Assembly: GCA_946902985.2 (NCBI GenBank)
Contig: OX336397.1
Coordinates: 183,400,813 to 183,464,812, forward strand
DNA: 64,000 nucleotides
Direction: 5' to 3'
Origin: Meconema thalassinum
Lineage: Eukaryota > Arthropoda > Insecta > Orthoptera > Tettigoniidae
Shown one piece after another: positions 36,651 to 47,505 of the stretch (positions are counted from its first letter, which is position 1; every line of letters starts with the position of its first letter). Below the pieces are notes generated by a model, which saw only the letters and a program-made list of their open reading frames with translations, had not been told where the DNA came from and made no database searches. Position numbers and translations under genes: made by a program.

Positions 36651-37409
36651 CAGAGGGTCATTATCTTAGTGCGCCCTGGAAATCGCGGCAAACTATGGCG
36701 TCATTTGGCTGGTCAGGTGCGGAGCGAGTGGACCACGCATTACCCTGCTCCGCTGACTCATATCGTTAGATCACAGGTGTTTTGTCATTTATATGGGTGT
36801 GTATCTGCAAAGTTTAGAAGTTAGTGTTGCACGTTTAGTGAGTATTGTGATTACTGTGATTGTTGGTCATGCCGAGACACCAATTCACATTGCACGAACG
36901 TGTGTATATCCATAATTCGTATATGAAAAGCAGAAAGTCTTGTTCTGAAACAAGATGAAAATGTCGAATCAAGTTTCCAGGAAGACCAGTGCGTAATGCC
37001 AGTACAATTAGGAGGCTCGCCAAACGATTCAAGAAAACAGGCACCGAAAATAATACACATTTTAACAGACAACGTTGTGTTCTTACAGAACGGGGACACC
37101 AAGAGCCAGCTGATGAGCTAGCTTGGTGTACTAGGCGAAACACCACACAAGACACGGCACAAACCTAGCAGAATTGCTGAGATTGTTGTCCATTCTTTCA
37201 TCAGAAGATGTCAGGTGTGTGTAACAAGAGAGGGAGGACATTTTCGGCATCGACTATGAGCACTGTACATATTATTGAACATGGTTGGTAAAAGTGTTCA
37301 AGTGTGCACCAACCACCGACTGAACATTGTACGCGTGCCCACGATCAGCGCCAGACAACGCCGGCTTAGCTTGCCGTGTTTACCGGGGCGCACAATGATA
37401 ACGACACTG
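36651..37409 (+). mobile_element. Internally deleted DNA transposon with imperfect terminal inverted repeats
   Basis: The left end CAGAGGGTCATTATCTTAG, continuing GTGCGCCCTGG, pairs with the reverse complement of the right end, CAGTGTCGTTATCATTG then GTGCGCCCCGG, roughly 30 of 38 positions. Between them is the start and the very end of a transposase (36869-37260), with the middle missing. This fits a non-autonomous deletion derivative. A target duplication is not clear. Confidence 0.6.
36869..37260 (+). pseudogene. Insect transposase with DUF4817-like helix-turn-helix, catalytic core deleted
   Basis: The start MPRHQFTLHERVYIHNSYM is the usual N-terminal opening of this insect transposase family. 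It is followed, after a stop near 36950, by KFPGRPVRNASTIRRLAKRF and FKKTGTEN, the first helix-turn-helix. VLTERGHQEPADELAW then belongs to the second. At about 37193-37258 FIRRCQVCVTREGGHFRHR is recognisable as the family's C-terminal end (RR.Q.CI...GGHFQH in relatives). The DDE catalytic domain between them is absent, and several stops and shifts are present. The identification is by motif memory, not by search. Confidence 0.6.
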
Positions 37410-37467
37410 TACATACAATGAAAGAATATTGTAAATTTCCTAATTTCTACTGAACGGCCATGAACAG

Positions 37468-39607
37468 TTATTGGACAAGCTTCCTCCTCTTATGCTGAGC
37501 CAAAGTTTTGGGTGAAAACCTGTCGTTAACATTGTGTACAAAATTATTAATCAAGATATTACTGGCAGTGCCCAGTACAGTCTTTCCAATTAATGCCCTG
37601 GCATGCTTTGGGCAGCTGTGCCCCATAAACAGTACAGTGGGTAGACATCTTTGTGTTACATTCACCAAAACACTCTGCTGGTTGCAGTGATGCAAAAATT
37701 CTGTCTTGTAACTATTGAGTAGCTTACTCATAACAACAAAAGTAAATGCAGCACAGTTGACTACATCTCCATGGGGATAGCACAGTCCTCCTCACTTATT
37801 GGCATTTATTAGGCTGGCGTGATCACTCTGGCCTGCCTCATCGCAAAGAAAGACTTTGTAATAATTGCAATCATATCGCTTTAAAAAAACATACGAGCAA
37901 TAACCACTGATGTAGTGTAAGAAAGGCCAATACTCATCTTGTAGGACTTCTACATCACTATCATCAGCAACACAAGCATCAAGAGCACTTATGTCACATG
38001 TCTTGTCTTCTTCAAAATACTCGCTCACTGCAGCATTGAGGTTCAGGATGCTCTGAAGGCGCAATTTATTCTCCACCTCAAACACTTGCCTCAGGGAAAT
38101 ATTGTACTGGCTCCTTGCCAGTTGGCGATATTTTCCAAATCAAGCTTCTAGGTTATCTGTCTGTATGAGAATACAAGCAATTGCCAGGAATAGTTTTTCA
38201 CTTTACCCTTTGTTAGCAAGTGAACTTGCTCTTTTAAGAAGTCTAATGTATCTTTCTTCTCCTAGGGAACTTACTCTCCAAGTTCTTAAATAAACTGTCC
38301 ATAACAGATATAGTATCCTCAACACTTTGTTGTTCATATGCATCAGGACCAGCATACACTGAATGGGCATTCCTTATAAGTTCTTCAATTTCTAGCACTG
38401 TACCTAACTGTCTTGGTAAAGACATGTTATTACAGCGTTTCACTTCTGTATTCGATACATACAAGGAGGTACTCAAACCTTCTGTTATCTTAATGCAGCA
38501 ACGCAAGTGTGGACTAGGATTTTCCTTCATTAAAATAAAATATAGGCTATACAAGATTCCTCCCTAATGCAATTCCACTCAGGATGAAGACTCACACTGT
38601 TTAACTTCACCTTCAATTCCTGAAAGTTTCTAAATGAAACTGCTTCCAGATTTTCCGCCAATGTCTGCATACTTTCAGCGAGAGCCTTCGATAAACTTTC
38701 ATTATCAATCCTACGCCTCCTATCATCTGGATCTTCTCGGCAGACAGTTGCAGTGTCAGTTAAATACTCTGGGCAGTTGGGGAACTGAGACGGGACTGCT
38801 CCTAGGAATTTAATTCGAACATTAACTTACGACACAATCATTTTATCACATTAATTAATTACTCTATTTATTCTAAATTTATTCAATCTCCAACCTAATT
38901 CACACACACACCTCTTCCCCCACCCCTATAAGAAATGTAATGAATTAGATTACTGCAATAGAAAAAAAAGATTAATCAGGGCCTGCTACAGGTCTCTAAC
39001 ATCATGCAGTTAGCTTGCAATACAAACCCCAATAGAAATGTGAATACTATCCATATTAACACCCACTTATACCTCCCACTTGAAATTGATAGCCCAATAA
39101 AACAAATAAACCTAACCTATGACATTAGCCTGTAGCACATAATTTAGGTTAGAAAATTCTGACTTCTACATCTAAATGAATTTTCGTGATCAGAATTTAT
39201 GCTAAAATTTAAGGATAGGACTATCTGCTAACTAACCTCTAATCTTTCTCGGTTTATACAACGGAGCAGTAACTAGCTTTCCATTCTTTTCATCATACAT
39301 ACTAGTGGTCTATTGAATCTCATGTGGTTTGAAATGGATGGCACACACCTACAAGAAAAGAGACCTGGTTACAAAGTTCCTTCCTCCCATTACACTAAAC
39401 TTGTGAGAATTGGGGCATAAGTATTGATGTAATACGTACCATAGAATATTTCGTAGGAATAAAATCCTTGCGGTGAATAGCTCGTATCCATTTCGACTTC
39501 TCACCTTCATCATTAGGAAATGAGAAAACGTTTACTTTCGGTCCATTGGCGTAATTGCCTTTACAATTTCTAACACTGCACTTAATATGCACAACTTTAC
39601 ACTGCAC
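37468..39607 (-). pseudogene. P-element-like THAP transposase gene, three exons, broken
   Basis: Exon 1 (39607-39440) encodes CSVRNCKGNYANGPK, VNVFSFPNDE and KWIRAIHRKDFIPTKYSM, the first part of a C2CH THAP zinc finger. It ends at a GTACGT donor. Exon 2 (39348-39237) supplies the remaining C-x2-H (VCAIHF) and ends at GTTAGT. Exon 3 begins at 38801 after TAG with AVPSQFPNCPEYL. The intron phases (0, then 1) join correctly, so the splice sites are believable. Exon 3 holds PSPHLRCCIKITEG and SLPRQLGTVLEIEELIRN (another frame, 38554-38243), then KYRQLARSQYNISLRQVFE, HYISGYCSYVFL and NCAAFTFVVMSKLL, resembling the C-terminal part of P/THAP9-type transposases. Stops lie at 39310-39312, 38203-38205, 38140-38142 and 37792-37794. 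I cannot find the usual RNase-H-like catalytic core, so it may be deleted. Confidence 0.75.
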
Positions 39608-39773
39608 TGATAACCATTAAGTATAACCGGGTAGGAAATCTGAGAAAATCAGTACCTGGGACTGTAAACACAACACACAACACGCGGAAACCATACCATA
39701 ACCTGCAAACTCGAATGTTATGTCTCAATGTCCACGGCCGGGCTTCCGTGACGTCACTCGCTCGTCAACTTCA

Positions 39774-39804
39774 TATCGCAAGGCTTTCTCTCTAGGTGGT
39801 GTTG
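39774..39804. repeat. Right terminal inverted repeat of the P-like element
   Basis: Perfect 31-base inverse of 30296-30326, beginning TATCGCAAGGC and ending GGTGGTGTTG. The THAP exon starts 166 bases inside it. Confidence 0.9.
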
Positions 39805-41364
39805 CCCAGGCCCCCTTGCTTGTAGCACAGGCAGTAATTTACTTGTTAATAAGGCTTTCCAGACATACTTTATGTGTTTTGAAGTGAAAGGTTATCACTA
39901 AAACTGTGTTTCATCCTCAAAAAAATATGACAGAAGAGTGAACCTGAATTACGAATAAATTAGCTACTGTTAGCACAGCGTGTGGTGTAGACTTCACGTA
40001 CAATAGATCCCAGGAACTCGCATTATGATTACATTAACATCATCAACTGCTCACTGCTAAAATAAAAAATATTTAAATGAGAGGAAATATAGAACCTATG
40101 ATCACCTGTATTTCGAGTTCCGATTTCACTGCCAAGCTTTTATCTTCAAATTTATCGCCGAACTCATCCTTCAGATTATAAGAGGGTAACAGGTCAATTG
40201 ATTCCTAGAAAGTATTATACAAGTATGAGCCAACGTACAACATAAAGACAGAATAATTATACTAAATTATATTAAACATCCTGGTGAGCCTATATTTGGT
40301 AGCAAGTATTAAGTCAGTAAACCTTGCTTGTCATGAACATCACTAAGATTGCTATGTTACACGATATAAATAATAAATAAAACTTACAATATCAGGGATT
40401 TCATCCGTTTGAGACAGCAATTCTGGCTCACTCTTAATGAGTGGTTGTTGCTCCATATTGTCCAGCAAACTAGAACACACAAAGTGCACTTAAGGATAAT
40501 AAGAAGCCATACTTAGCCTATACCAGTACGTCAAATCATTATCATTATCAAATGAGGTAATATCAGAACTCAGAATTAAAATAAGGCCACTGGTAATGAG
40601 AATATAACCCACCTGGTGCACAGTGAGAAGAAGGGGTTAGCGCTCGGCTTTATATGAAATTAACTTAGTTAGGGTGTAATATCGAGTCAAGTATTAATAT
40701 CTATCATTGGGATAGAATGAGGTATTACTGGTGCCACCCACAGAAATGAAGCGTCCTATAAATTGGTTTTACACAAATATTAGCACAATATGACGGAGCA
40801 GAGAATTATACTACAAACCTATCAACATAAAAATAAAATCAAGTCACACCACGAGAAGGCCAACTAAGAAATTGGCAGTAACTGGATACAATGAGTTTCA
40901 GAAAACACAAGATAATACTTCCGCCTCGTGTTACAAAAAACTCACTTCAAACCAAACACAACATATCTTCTTCAGAATCAACAGTAAACGGTAGGGATTC
41001 GAAGATGTATTTATCCATACCAACTTATAAATACTATCTGCGGGTAACTTGTATAATTGTCAACATTCAGAAGTTTCTAGTTACACAATTAAACCTGTGT
41101 ATCCTCGGCAATCAAAAATCGTAAATTAATCTACACACGGCACGAACATGTCCAAGCAGAACTCGGGTAGCCTAGTAAGATTTGTCTTCATTATGCGATT
41201 TAGTCACGTCTGTAAAGAGTGGTTCAAATATCCGTACATGGAACTTAAAAACTCTCAGATCTCAATAGTTTGCTGCGAGGGACCGTACATGGAAGATACT
41301 AACTCTGTGACAGTATTGCTAGCAACGATAAAAACTTCGGGGCGAGATTGTTGCTGATGATAAA
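39805..41364. other. No gene recognised
   Basis: AT-rich DNA with short open frames lacking domains. TTGTTAATAAGGCTTT at 39843-39858 repeats 30239-30254. Confidence 0.45.
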
Positions 41365-42555
41365 ATAGCCTAGGCACGGTGTAAGAAAAACTGTGAGACT
41401 ACTGTCGACCAAAGTATTATGTGTACTCGAGTTTGAAGGTTGTTTGTGACGTAACCAATAGACATACATAAAATCCAATAACATCATCACTTTCGTTGTT
41501 TTATTTTACGTGAGTTCATGTAGGTTTGGAATTTTGAGTTTATATTTTAATATTTTTTATCGCAGTTGGAACACAAAAAGTGCCCGTTTTTAAGCGTGTT
41601 TCAACCATACGTCATATTTATGAATTATTATCTCACAAACCCGTCATCAGATCAAATCCAAATTTTAACACAATATACATTGGAATGTTGTATAACTGGT
41701 TTATTAATTTCAAAATTTTTCGTGTCCAAGATACAAAGTTGTTATCATTTGTGTAAGGTAACGTTTTCTCCGCTTGGGGTGGTTGGAATATGTAGTTCTT
41801 GGTCGCGTTGTAATCCTTATACATCAAAAAGTTATGCTGTATGACTTTAAAATACGTAAATTAATTCACTTATTTTATATCGGTTTATATTTGAACGGGG
41901 AAATACGACCTCGCCTCGCTCGGCAGTGATGGGCTCCATCTCAGCAACGCTGTACAGCTTACCCCGGAGCGGATGGCTGGTGTATCATACCTTATTTCCA
42001 CGAACAAATACAAACCGATATAAAATAAGTGAATTAATTTACGTATTTCACAGTCATACAGCATAACTTCTTGATGAATAAGGATTACAACGCGACCAAG
42101 AGCTATATTTTCCAACCACCCCGAGCCGTGAAAAAAGTTACCTTACAAAAATGATAACAACTTTGTTTCTTGTACACACAAAATTTTGAAATTAATAAAC
42201 CAGTTATACAACATTCAAATGTATATTGTGTTAAAATTTGCATTCGATCTAATGACGGAGTTTTGAGATAATAATTCTTAAAAGTGACGCATGGTTGCAA
42301 CACGCTTAAAAACGGGCACATTTTGTGTTCCAACTGCGATAAAAAAATATTAAAATATAAATTAAAAATTCCAAACCTACATGAACTAACGTCGAATAGA
42401 ACAACGAAAATGATGATGTTATTGGATTTTATGTAGGTCTATTGGTTACTTCACAAACGACCTTCAAACTCGAGTGCACATAATACTTCGGTCGACAGAA
42501 GGGATGTTTTTCTAACACAAATCCGATTATTAGTATTATTATATAGGCTATTCTT
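41365..42555. mobile_element. Foldback element: long inverted repeat with about 0.5-kb arms
   Basis: The arm at about 41390-41895 is the reverse complement of about 42000-42500 with roughly 90% agreement by eye. Matching blocks include GTATTATGTG.ACTCGAGTTT (41412 and 42478), TCCAATAACATCATCA, GAACACAAAA.GTGCCCGTTT and TATATCGGTTTATATTTG. Weaker similarity extends both ends to TAGCCTA (41365) and TAGGCTA (42545). The loop of about 100 bases (41896-41995) is not repeated. No coding region is seen. Transcribed, it would form a long double-stranded hairpin. The symmetric open frames on both arms are by-products. Confidence 0.85.
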
Positions 42556-42825
42556 ATGCACCGATGACATATTACAAAACTTAATGAAATAAATACATAT
42601 TCCATCAATAACCTAAACTCAATTGGCGTCTTCTTTCCCGGAAACTAGCACATAAAGCCTTTGCCCGAATTACCTTACCTTTTTCTATATTCCCCTTAGG
42701 GAACGGCGTTTTGGAATATGGAATATAAGATGCCCAGCCAAACTGGAACCCGGATATATAGATACCGTACCGCACCGGTAAATTGATCATCAAACTAGAA
42801 AGTTAACTAACGTAGGGCTAGTTTT

Positions 42826-43030
42826 TTGGGTGAACGCAAGGGCCCGGGTTCGATCCCTGGCTCAGCCGCAAGCCATTTATTTCTGGTCTGAGGAACTCTG
42901 CCATCTTGGAAGTGGTTTCCCACTCCTACTCAATGCGAATGCTGGGATAGTACTCAACCAAAGGCCATGGCCACTTTCTGCCCTAATCATACCTCAATTA
43001 CAAATGCACACTAGTTTAGGCTTCACAGAG
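42826..43030 (+). mobile_element. SINE-like fragment (tentative)
   Basis: GGGTTCGATCCCTGG at about 42844 is a good Pol III B box. CCTACTCAATGCGAATGCTGG and AAAGGCCATGGCCACTTTC after it resemble the core at 44330-44400. An A box is not clear. Confidence 0.4.
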
Positions 43031-43089
43031 ATGGGAAAAATACCGGTCCTTCCAATATGTACCTTTTGTATGTTTATACAGAATCAATA

Positions 43090-43739
43090 ATGCTCACAAA
43101 TGGTATTTTAGGTATAAAATACCGGTCCACTTACAAATTTACGGAAAATACAAAATACTATTTTCAAATTCATTTCCAGTTACAAAATATTTTCTTCCAT
43201 TTAGACTGTTCAAAATAATAATAATATATTGAACTGAACGGATACGAGCGTTAACGTGCAAGGCCACCGTCAGTCCCCTTGAAATGTTTCTCCTCACTTT
43301 GTCTCCGATCCCGTAAAATGGGGAATATTATGTAGAGATTATTATTATTATTATTATTATTATTATTTATGTTCACCCTCTTTGGGGTACGTTGAGTCAA
43401 TCATTTCCCTGTGTGTTGTTCTTACCTTTCTGCCCGGTATCTCTTCATTCTTTCTCATCATTTCCTCTCTTCTTCCGAGATGATGGGTTTGGATTTAATG
43501 CAGTTTTGTCTTGGAACCGTCTATTTCCATTTTTAGTAATTAGTTTTGCTTGTCAATTGAGCAGTGAATATTCTGTAATTTTGCTTTAAATTCTACTCGG
43601 TCGTTTTCAGTTTCTTGAAACCATGTGGGTTTCGTGTTGCGGTTACGGAATAAATCAGAGATTTGTTTGGTTAATCAATTAGAGTTAATTCTGAGAAGAT
43701 CACCGTAAAGATTTATCCTCCCTTTGTCATAGTATCTGG
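43090..43739. other. No gene recognised; (TTA)n run
   Basis: An (ATT)n run lies at about 43338-43367. The remaining sequence is AT-rich with no coding or repeat similarity within the window. Confidence 0.4.
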
Positions 43740-43930
43740 GAGTTGTTATTATTGTTATCATTAGGTGATCTACTCTCCAAATTCAACACAGTGAAGCCGG
43801 CACTGTATTGGGTAGTCTGTGGCTTTTGTCTTGTAATCATCAAAAGTGATACGAAAGATCTTTTACGAGATCGCCGGGAATCAAACTACCACTGATCCAC
43901 CGAGCTATAGCAGTATGTACAGTTTACACT
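43740..43930 (-). mobile_element. tRNA-derived SINE-like sequence
   Basis: On the minus strand TAGCTCGGTGGATCAGTGG (about 43911-43893) is an A-box-like, tRNA-like start. GTTTGATTCCCGGCG about 22 bases on is a B box. The following GATCTCGTAAAAGATC is not tRNA, so this is a tRNA-headed SINE rather than a tRNA gene. No anticodon arm is formed. Confidence 0.5.
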
Positions 43931-44214
43931 GGCTGTAACTCTTGACAGAACGCTGTCATCTAAGAAACACTACTGCCAAACTCAAGACACGGAACCATTG
44001 TGGTACCAACACTCTTTTCTATCGCTTAATACTGTTCCCTAGTTTGATAAATAGTTTGTTGTTGTTATTGATTAATTTAAGGACTTTGCGACAAGTATAC
44101 TAAAATAAATCAATCAATCAAACCTCGAGAGGTTTCTGGAAATCCATACCTGGAAAAGTTGGGCCAAATGTCATTATTACTATTATTATCGCTGTGGCTC
44201 AGTTTAGTTAGTTA

Positions 44215-44510
44215 GTTAATTAGTTATTGTTGTTTTAAAGGGCGGATTTACGAGGTCATCTGTCCCTTGTGGCTCAGTTCATTGCGGACTTTGAGATTCG
44301 GGAGCTCGATCCGTTCTGCGTGGTTTCCCATTTTCAATTTTCAGCAAATGCTAGGGTGGTACCTTTTAATAGGCCACGGCCGCTTCCTTCCAATGCCTTG
44401 CCTAGTCTCATTCTGCTTCACTCATTTCATCTATTATTAACTCCTCTCATGAGGTTGGCGTCAGTAAGGGCATCTGGCCGTTAGATCACCCTCCACAAGA
44501 AAGAAAGGAA
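44215..44510 (+). mobile_element. SINE-like repeat with the TTTAAAGGGC head block
   Basis: The head TTATTGTTGTTTTAAAGGGC continues with ACGAGGTCATCTGTCCCT, as at 30842. The core AATGCTAGGGTGGTACC, AATAGGCCACGGCCGCTTCC and GGTTGGCGTCAGTAAGGGC follows. I recognise the GGCCACGGCCGCTTCCTTCC block as common in insect short repeats but cannot name the family. Confidence 0.5.
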
Positions 44511-45029
44511 TCAATACATCCCATCCCCAAGCCTTTTGAAACGGGAACAATAAAAGATAGACATGTATATGATCAGGTTCGCCGAGAGGGGTGGGGGGAA
44601 TGCACAGGGGGCCGTAAGGAATGGAGGCCCGTGAGATAGTGATTCTTTATATTTCTTGCGAAGATTTTAAATGTATGTACTGATAAAGGAAGGAAGGACG
44701 GACGCTTGTAGTTCAACGTGACCGTTAATCTCGCGATCATGAGCCACTGGACATTCATGTTTCATGGAATCTGAACCACAGGACATGGCATTTCACTTCG
44801 AAAATCTCAAATGGGTATCTAGTGATAGTGTACTATACACAACAACTGTATTTATTTTGTTGATTTTAATATATCCATTAACAAGTAATTGGAAAAATCA
44901 TATCCATTTTTAAAAGCAACAGAATACCGTATTCCTCGCTCTAGTTGAGCTTACTGTGATAACCATACCCCAGGACAACCTCGCTTTGCTTGGTCTCTCC
45001 CTAGTCAAATCCGCGTGATCAGTGTCAGA
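44511..45029. other. No gene recognised
   Basis: A short purine-rich stretch at 44585-44640 and otherwise single-copy-looking DNA. Nothing coding is seen. Confidence 0.4.
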
Positions 45030-45750
45030 TTAGATTAGATTAGATATTTATTTATCCATTTGATCAATTACATGTATACAATACATTTTTGATATAGGAC
45101 ACGTCAGAAATTACATCTATAAAATAAAAGAACTTACAGGTATATATTACTAATACAATTACTATTTATAAATTAATATAATAACAGTTCTTAAGAGATA
45201 CAATCTTATTGGACAACTATTTACACCTTACTCTATTATCACAATATGAAAACTTAATTCTATAAATACAACGACTTACAGCTAGGTATTACAATTAAAA
45301 TAGAAAAGTAAAATATAACTATGGATTTCATCGCTCCTATACGCTAAGATATCCAACTACAGAATAAAAACAATGGCACTGCACATAAGCTTACAACATT
45401 CATTCGAAGGTTTTTATTATTGGGAGAAATTTTATATACTGGGGTAGTTTATTCTATAATTTAACTCCTGTGTTAAAACTTTCTTTTTGATATATGCTTG
45501 GGTGTGTGTGTGTGTAAAATTTGAATGTTTGGATTTTGTCTTCTGTTATGCCTATGAACATCATTGTTTGTTTGAAGAAAAACGTATTTATTGATTAAAT
45601 TCTAAAAAAAACATAATACATTCAATGATATGAATGCAGGGCAGTGGGAAAATGTTTAAATCTATAATCAGAGGTCTACATGATTCTCTAGTGTTAACAT
45701 TTGCCATAATTCTAATCGCCCTCTTTTGTATCCTAAACGTGCTTAATACA
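45030..45750 (-). pseudogene. LINE B, 3' piece (RT C-terminus and tail)
   Basis: Read leftwards from about 45740, STFRIQKRAIRIMANV, NTRESCRPLIIDLNI and LPCIHIIECIMF form the region just after the RT in Jockey/CR1-type LINEs. Decayed HNTR...TYAYIKKSVL-like codons follow. The 3' end is at about 45030 with an (ATCTA/ATCTAAT)n tail (plus-strand AGATTAGATTAGATT). It is the downstream end of the element whose other pieces lie at 47506-48150 and 51976-53230. Around 100 residues between it and the middle piece are missing. Confidence 0.7.
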
Positions 45751-47505
45751 TCTGGTGTTGTTATTTGAGTCTTCAGCTTGTGACTGGTTTGATGCAGCCC
45801 TCCATGCCTCCATGTCCTGTGCTAATCGTTTCATCTCTACACAGTTACCACACCCTACATCCGAGGCAATCTGTTTAACATATTCTAACCTTGATCTACC
45901 CCTACAGTTCTTGTCTTACACTTCCATAACTAAGCTTGCTATTCCTGGGTGTCTTAGTATGTGTCCTACCAACCTATTTCTTCTCTTCATTAGCAGTCGC
46001 CAGAAACATCTCTCCTCTCCCACTAGTCTTAATACCTCTTCGTTTGTCACCCTATCTACTCATCTGATCTTCATAATTCTCCTGTAACACCACATTTCAA
46101 ACGCCTCAATTTTCTTCTTTTCTGCTGCACCAATAGTCCGGGGTTCACTTCCATAGAGGGCCACGCTCCAGACAAAGGCTTTCAAAAATGACTTCCTAAT
46201 ACCTAAATCTATATTCGATGTCAACAGATTCCTTTTCTGTAGAAATGCTTTCCTTGCCTGAGCCGACCTACTTTTTATATCCTCTTTGCTTCGTACATCA
46301 CTGGTTATTTTGCTTCCCAAGTAACAGAAGTCTCCTATTTCCTTCAGCTTTTCACCAGCCAATTTGATGTCCATAGAGGTTTCTGATTTCTTTCGGCTGC
46401 ATTCCAATATTTTTGTTTACATTTATTAATTTTCATCGTGAATACTTTCCTCAAGACGGAGTCCATTCCATTCAAATCCTCAGGCGTATCGGCCAAGACG
46501 ACGATGTCATCGGCAAATCTCAGAGTTGAAATTATTTCTCCTTGAATGTTCCCTCTCACTTTAAATTTTTCCCCAATTTCCTTCATTGCTAGTTCAATGT
46601 AAAGATTGAAAAGTATGGGTGTTAAGTTGCAGCCTTGCCTTACACCTTTCTGAATACCAGCTTCTCTCTCATGTCCTTCAGCTCGAATGACTGCTGTCAG
46701 GTTTCTGTATAGATTGTAGATCACCCCTCCTATTCCTGTACATTATTCCAATCGTTTTCAAAATGTCAAACAATTTAATCCAATCAACGTTATCAAAAGC
46801 CTTTTCTAAGTCTACAAATGCCATGAACGTTCTCTTGTCTTTCCTTATTCTACCTTCCAAAATCAGCCGAAGACTTAGTACAGCTTCCCTTGTTCCTACA
46901 TTTCTCCTGAAACCAAACTGGTCTTCACCCAACTCCGTTTCTATCTGGCTTTCCATCCTCTTGTAAATTATTCTTGACAGGATATTTGAAGCATGAGTAA
47001 TCAAGCTGATTGTACGGTAATCTTTACGTCTATCAGCTCCCACTTTCTTCGGTATAGGGATGATAACATTCTTCTTGAAATCAGAGGGTACCTCACCTGT
47101 CTCATAAATGGTACACACCAAGAGAAATAACCTGATCAGACCTTCATCTCCTATGCAGCGTAGCAACTCAATCGGTATATCGTCTATGCCTGGTGCTTTG
47201 TTCCTGCTTAAGTCTTCCAATGCTCTGTCAAATTCTGATCTCAATATTAAATCTCCTTTTGTATCCTCAACAATTTCCTCCTCCCTTTCCATTACATGAT
47301 TCTCAATCTCCTTTCCCTTATACAAACACTCAATATAAGCTTTCCATCTCTTAACCTTTTCTTCCCTATCTGTTAGAGGCTTTCCATTCGTGTCCTCAAT
47401 ATTACAGCACTTTGTCTTCTTTTCCCAAAAGTATTCTTAATCCTTCGATAAGCTGTGTCTACTTTTCCTAATTTCAGACAATTTTCTATACCTGCACATT
47501 TCTCT
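45751..47505 (-). pseudogene. LINE A: reverse transcriptase, inserted in LINE B, frameshifted
   Basis: The RT starts at about 47500 and is open from 47325 to 46678: LEDLSRNKAPGIDDIPIELL (fingers), DYRTISLITHASNILSRII, LGEDQFGFRRNVGTREAV, and FMAFVDLEKAFDNVDW (motif A). After a frame change near 46735 come GVRQGCNLTPILFNLYIE (motif B) and LRFADDIVVLADT (motif C, F-A-D-D). Another change near 46400 leads to the connection region, AGEKLKEIGDFCYLGSKI, LGIRKSFLKAFVWSVALYGS and FEMWCYRRIMKIR, then decayed codons to EMKRLAQDMEAWRAASNQS at about 45790. The endonuclease is missing, so the copy is 5'-truncated. The catalytic motifs survive in pieces, but it cannot be translated as one protein. Confidence 0.85.

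Larger units (their letters stand above)
30296..39804 (-). mobile_element. P-superfamily DNA transposon with 31-bp terminal inverted repeats
   Basis: The left end (30296-30326) starts CAACACCACCTAGAG and the right end (39774-39804) is its exact reverse complement over 31 bases, the length known for Drosophila P elements. P elements make 8-bp target duplications: CCCAGACC ends the left flank if one base is shared with the terminus (30289-30296), and CCCAGGCC follows the right end (39805-39812), one mismatch. The transposase-like gene starts about 165 bases inside the right terminal repeat and is read leftwards, as expected. The 9.5-kb span is large because it contains a Tc1 element, another DNA-transposon derivative and two duplications. 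The gene carries stops, so the copy is dead. Confidence 0.7.

Noticed and set aside
36835..37155. 106-codon minus-strand frame
   Set aside because: It is antisense to the transposase remnant on the plus strand, which has recognisable helix-turn-helix motifs.
41566..42333. Matching frames on opposite strands (EHKKCPFLSV type)
   Set aside because: These are mirror images created by the inverted repeat arms; no domain is seen.
43880..43915. Functional tRNA gene on the minus strand
   Set aside because: A- and B-box-like parts exist, but no anticodon arm or acceptor pairing forms, and the sequence continues as a SINE body.
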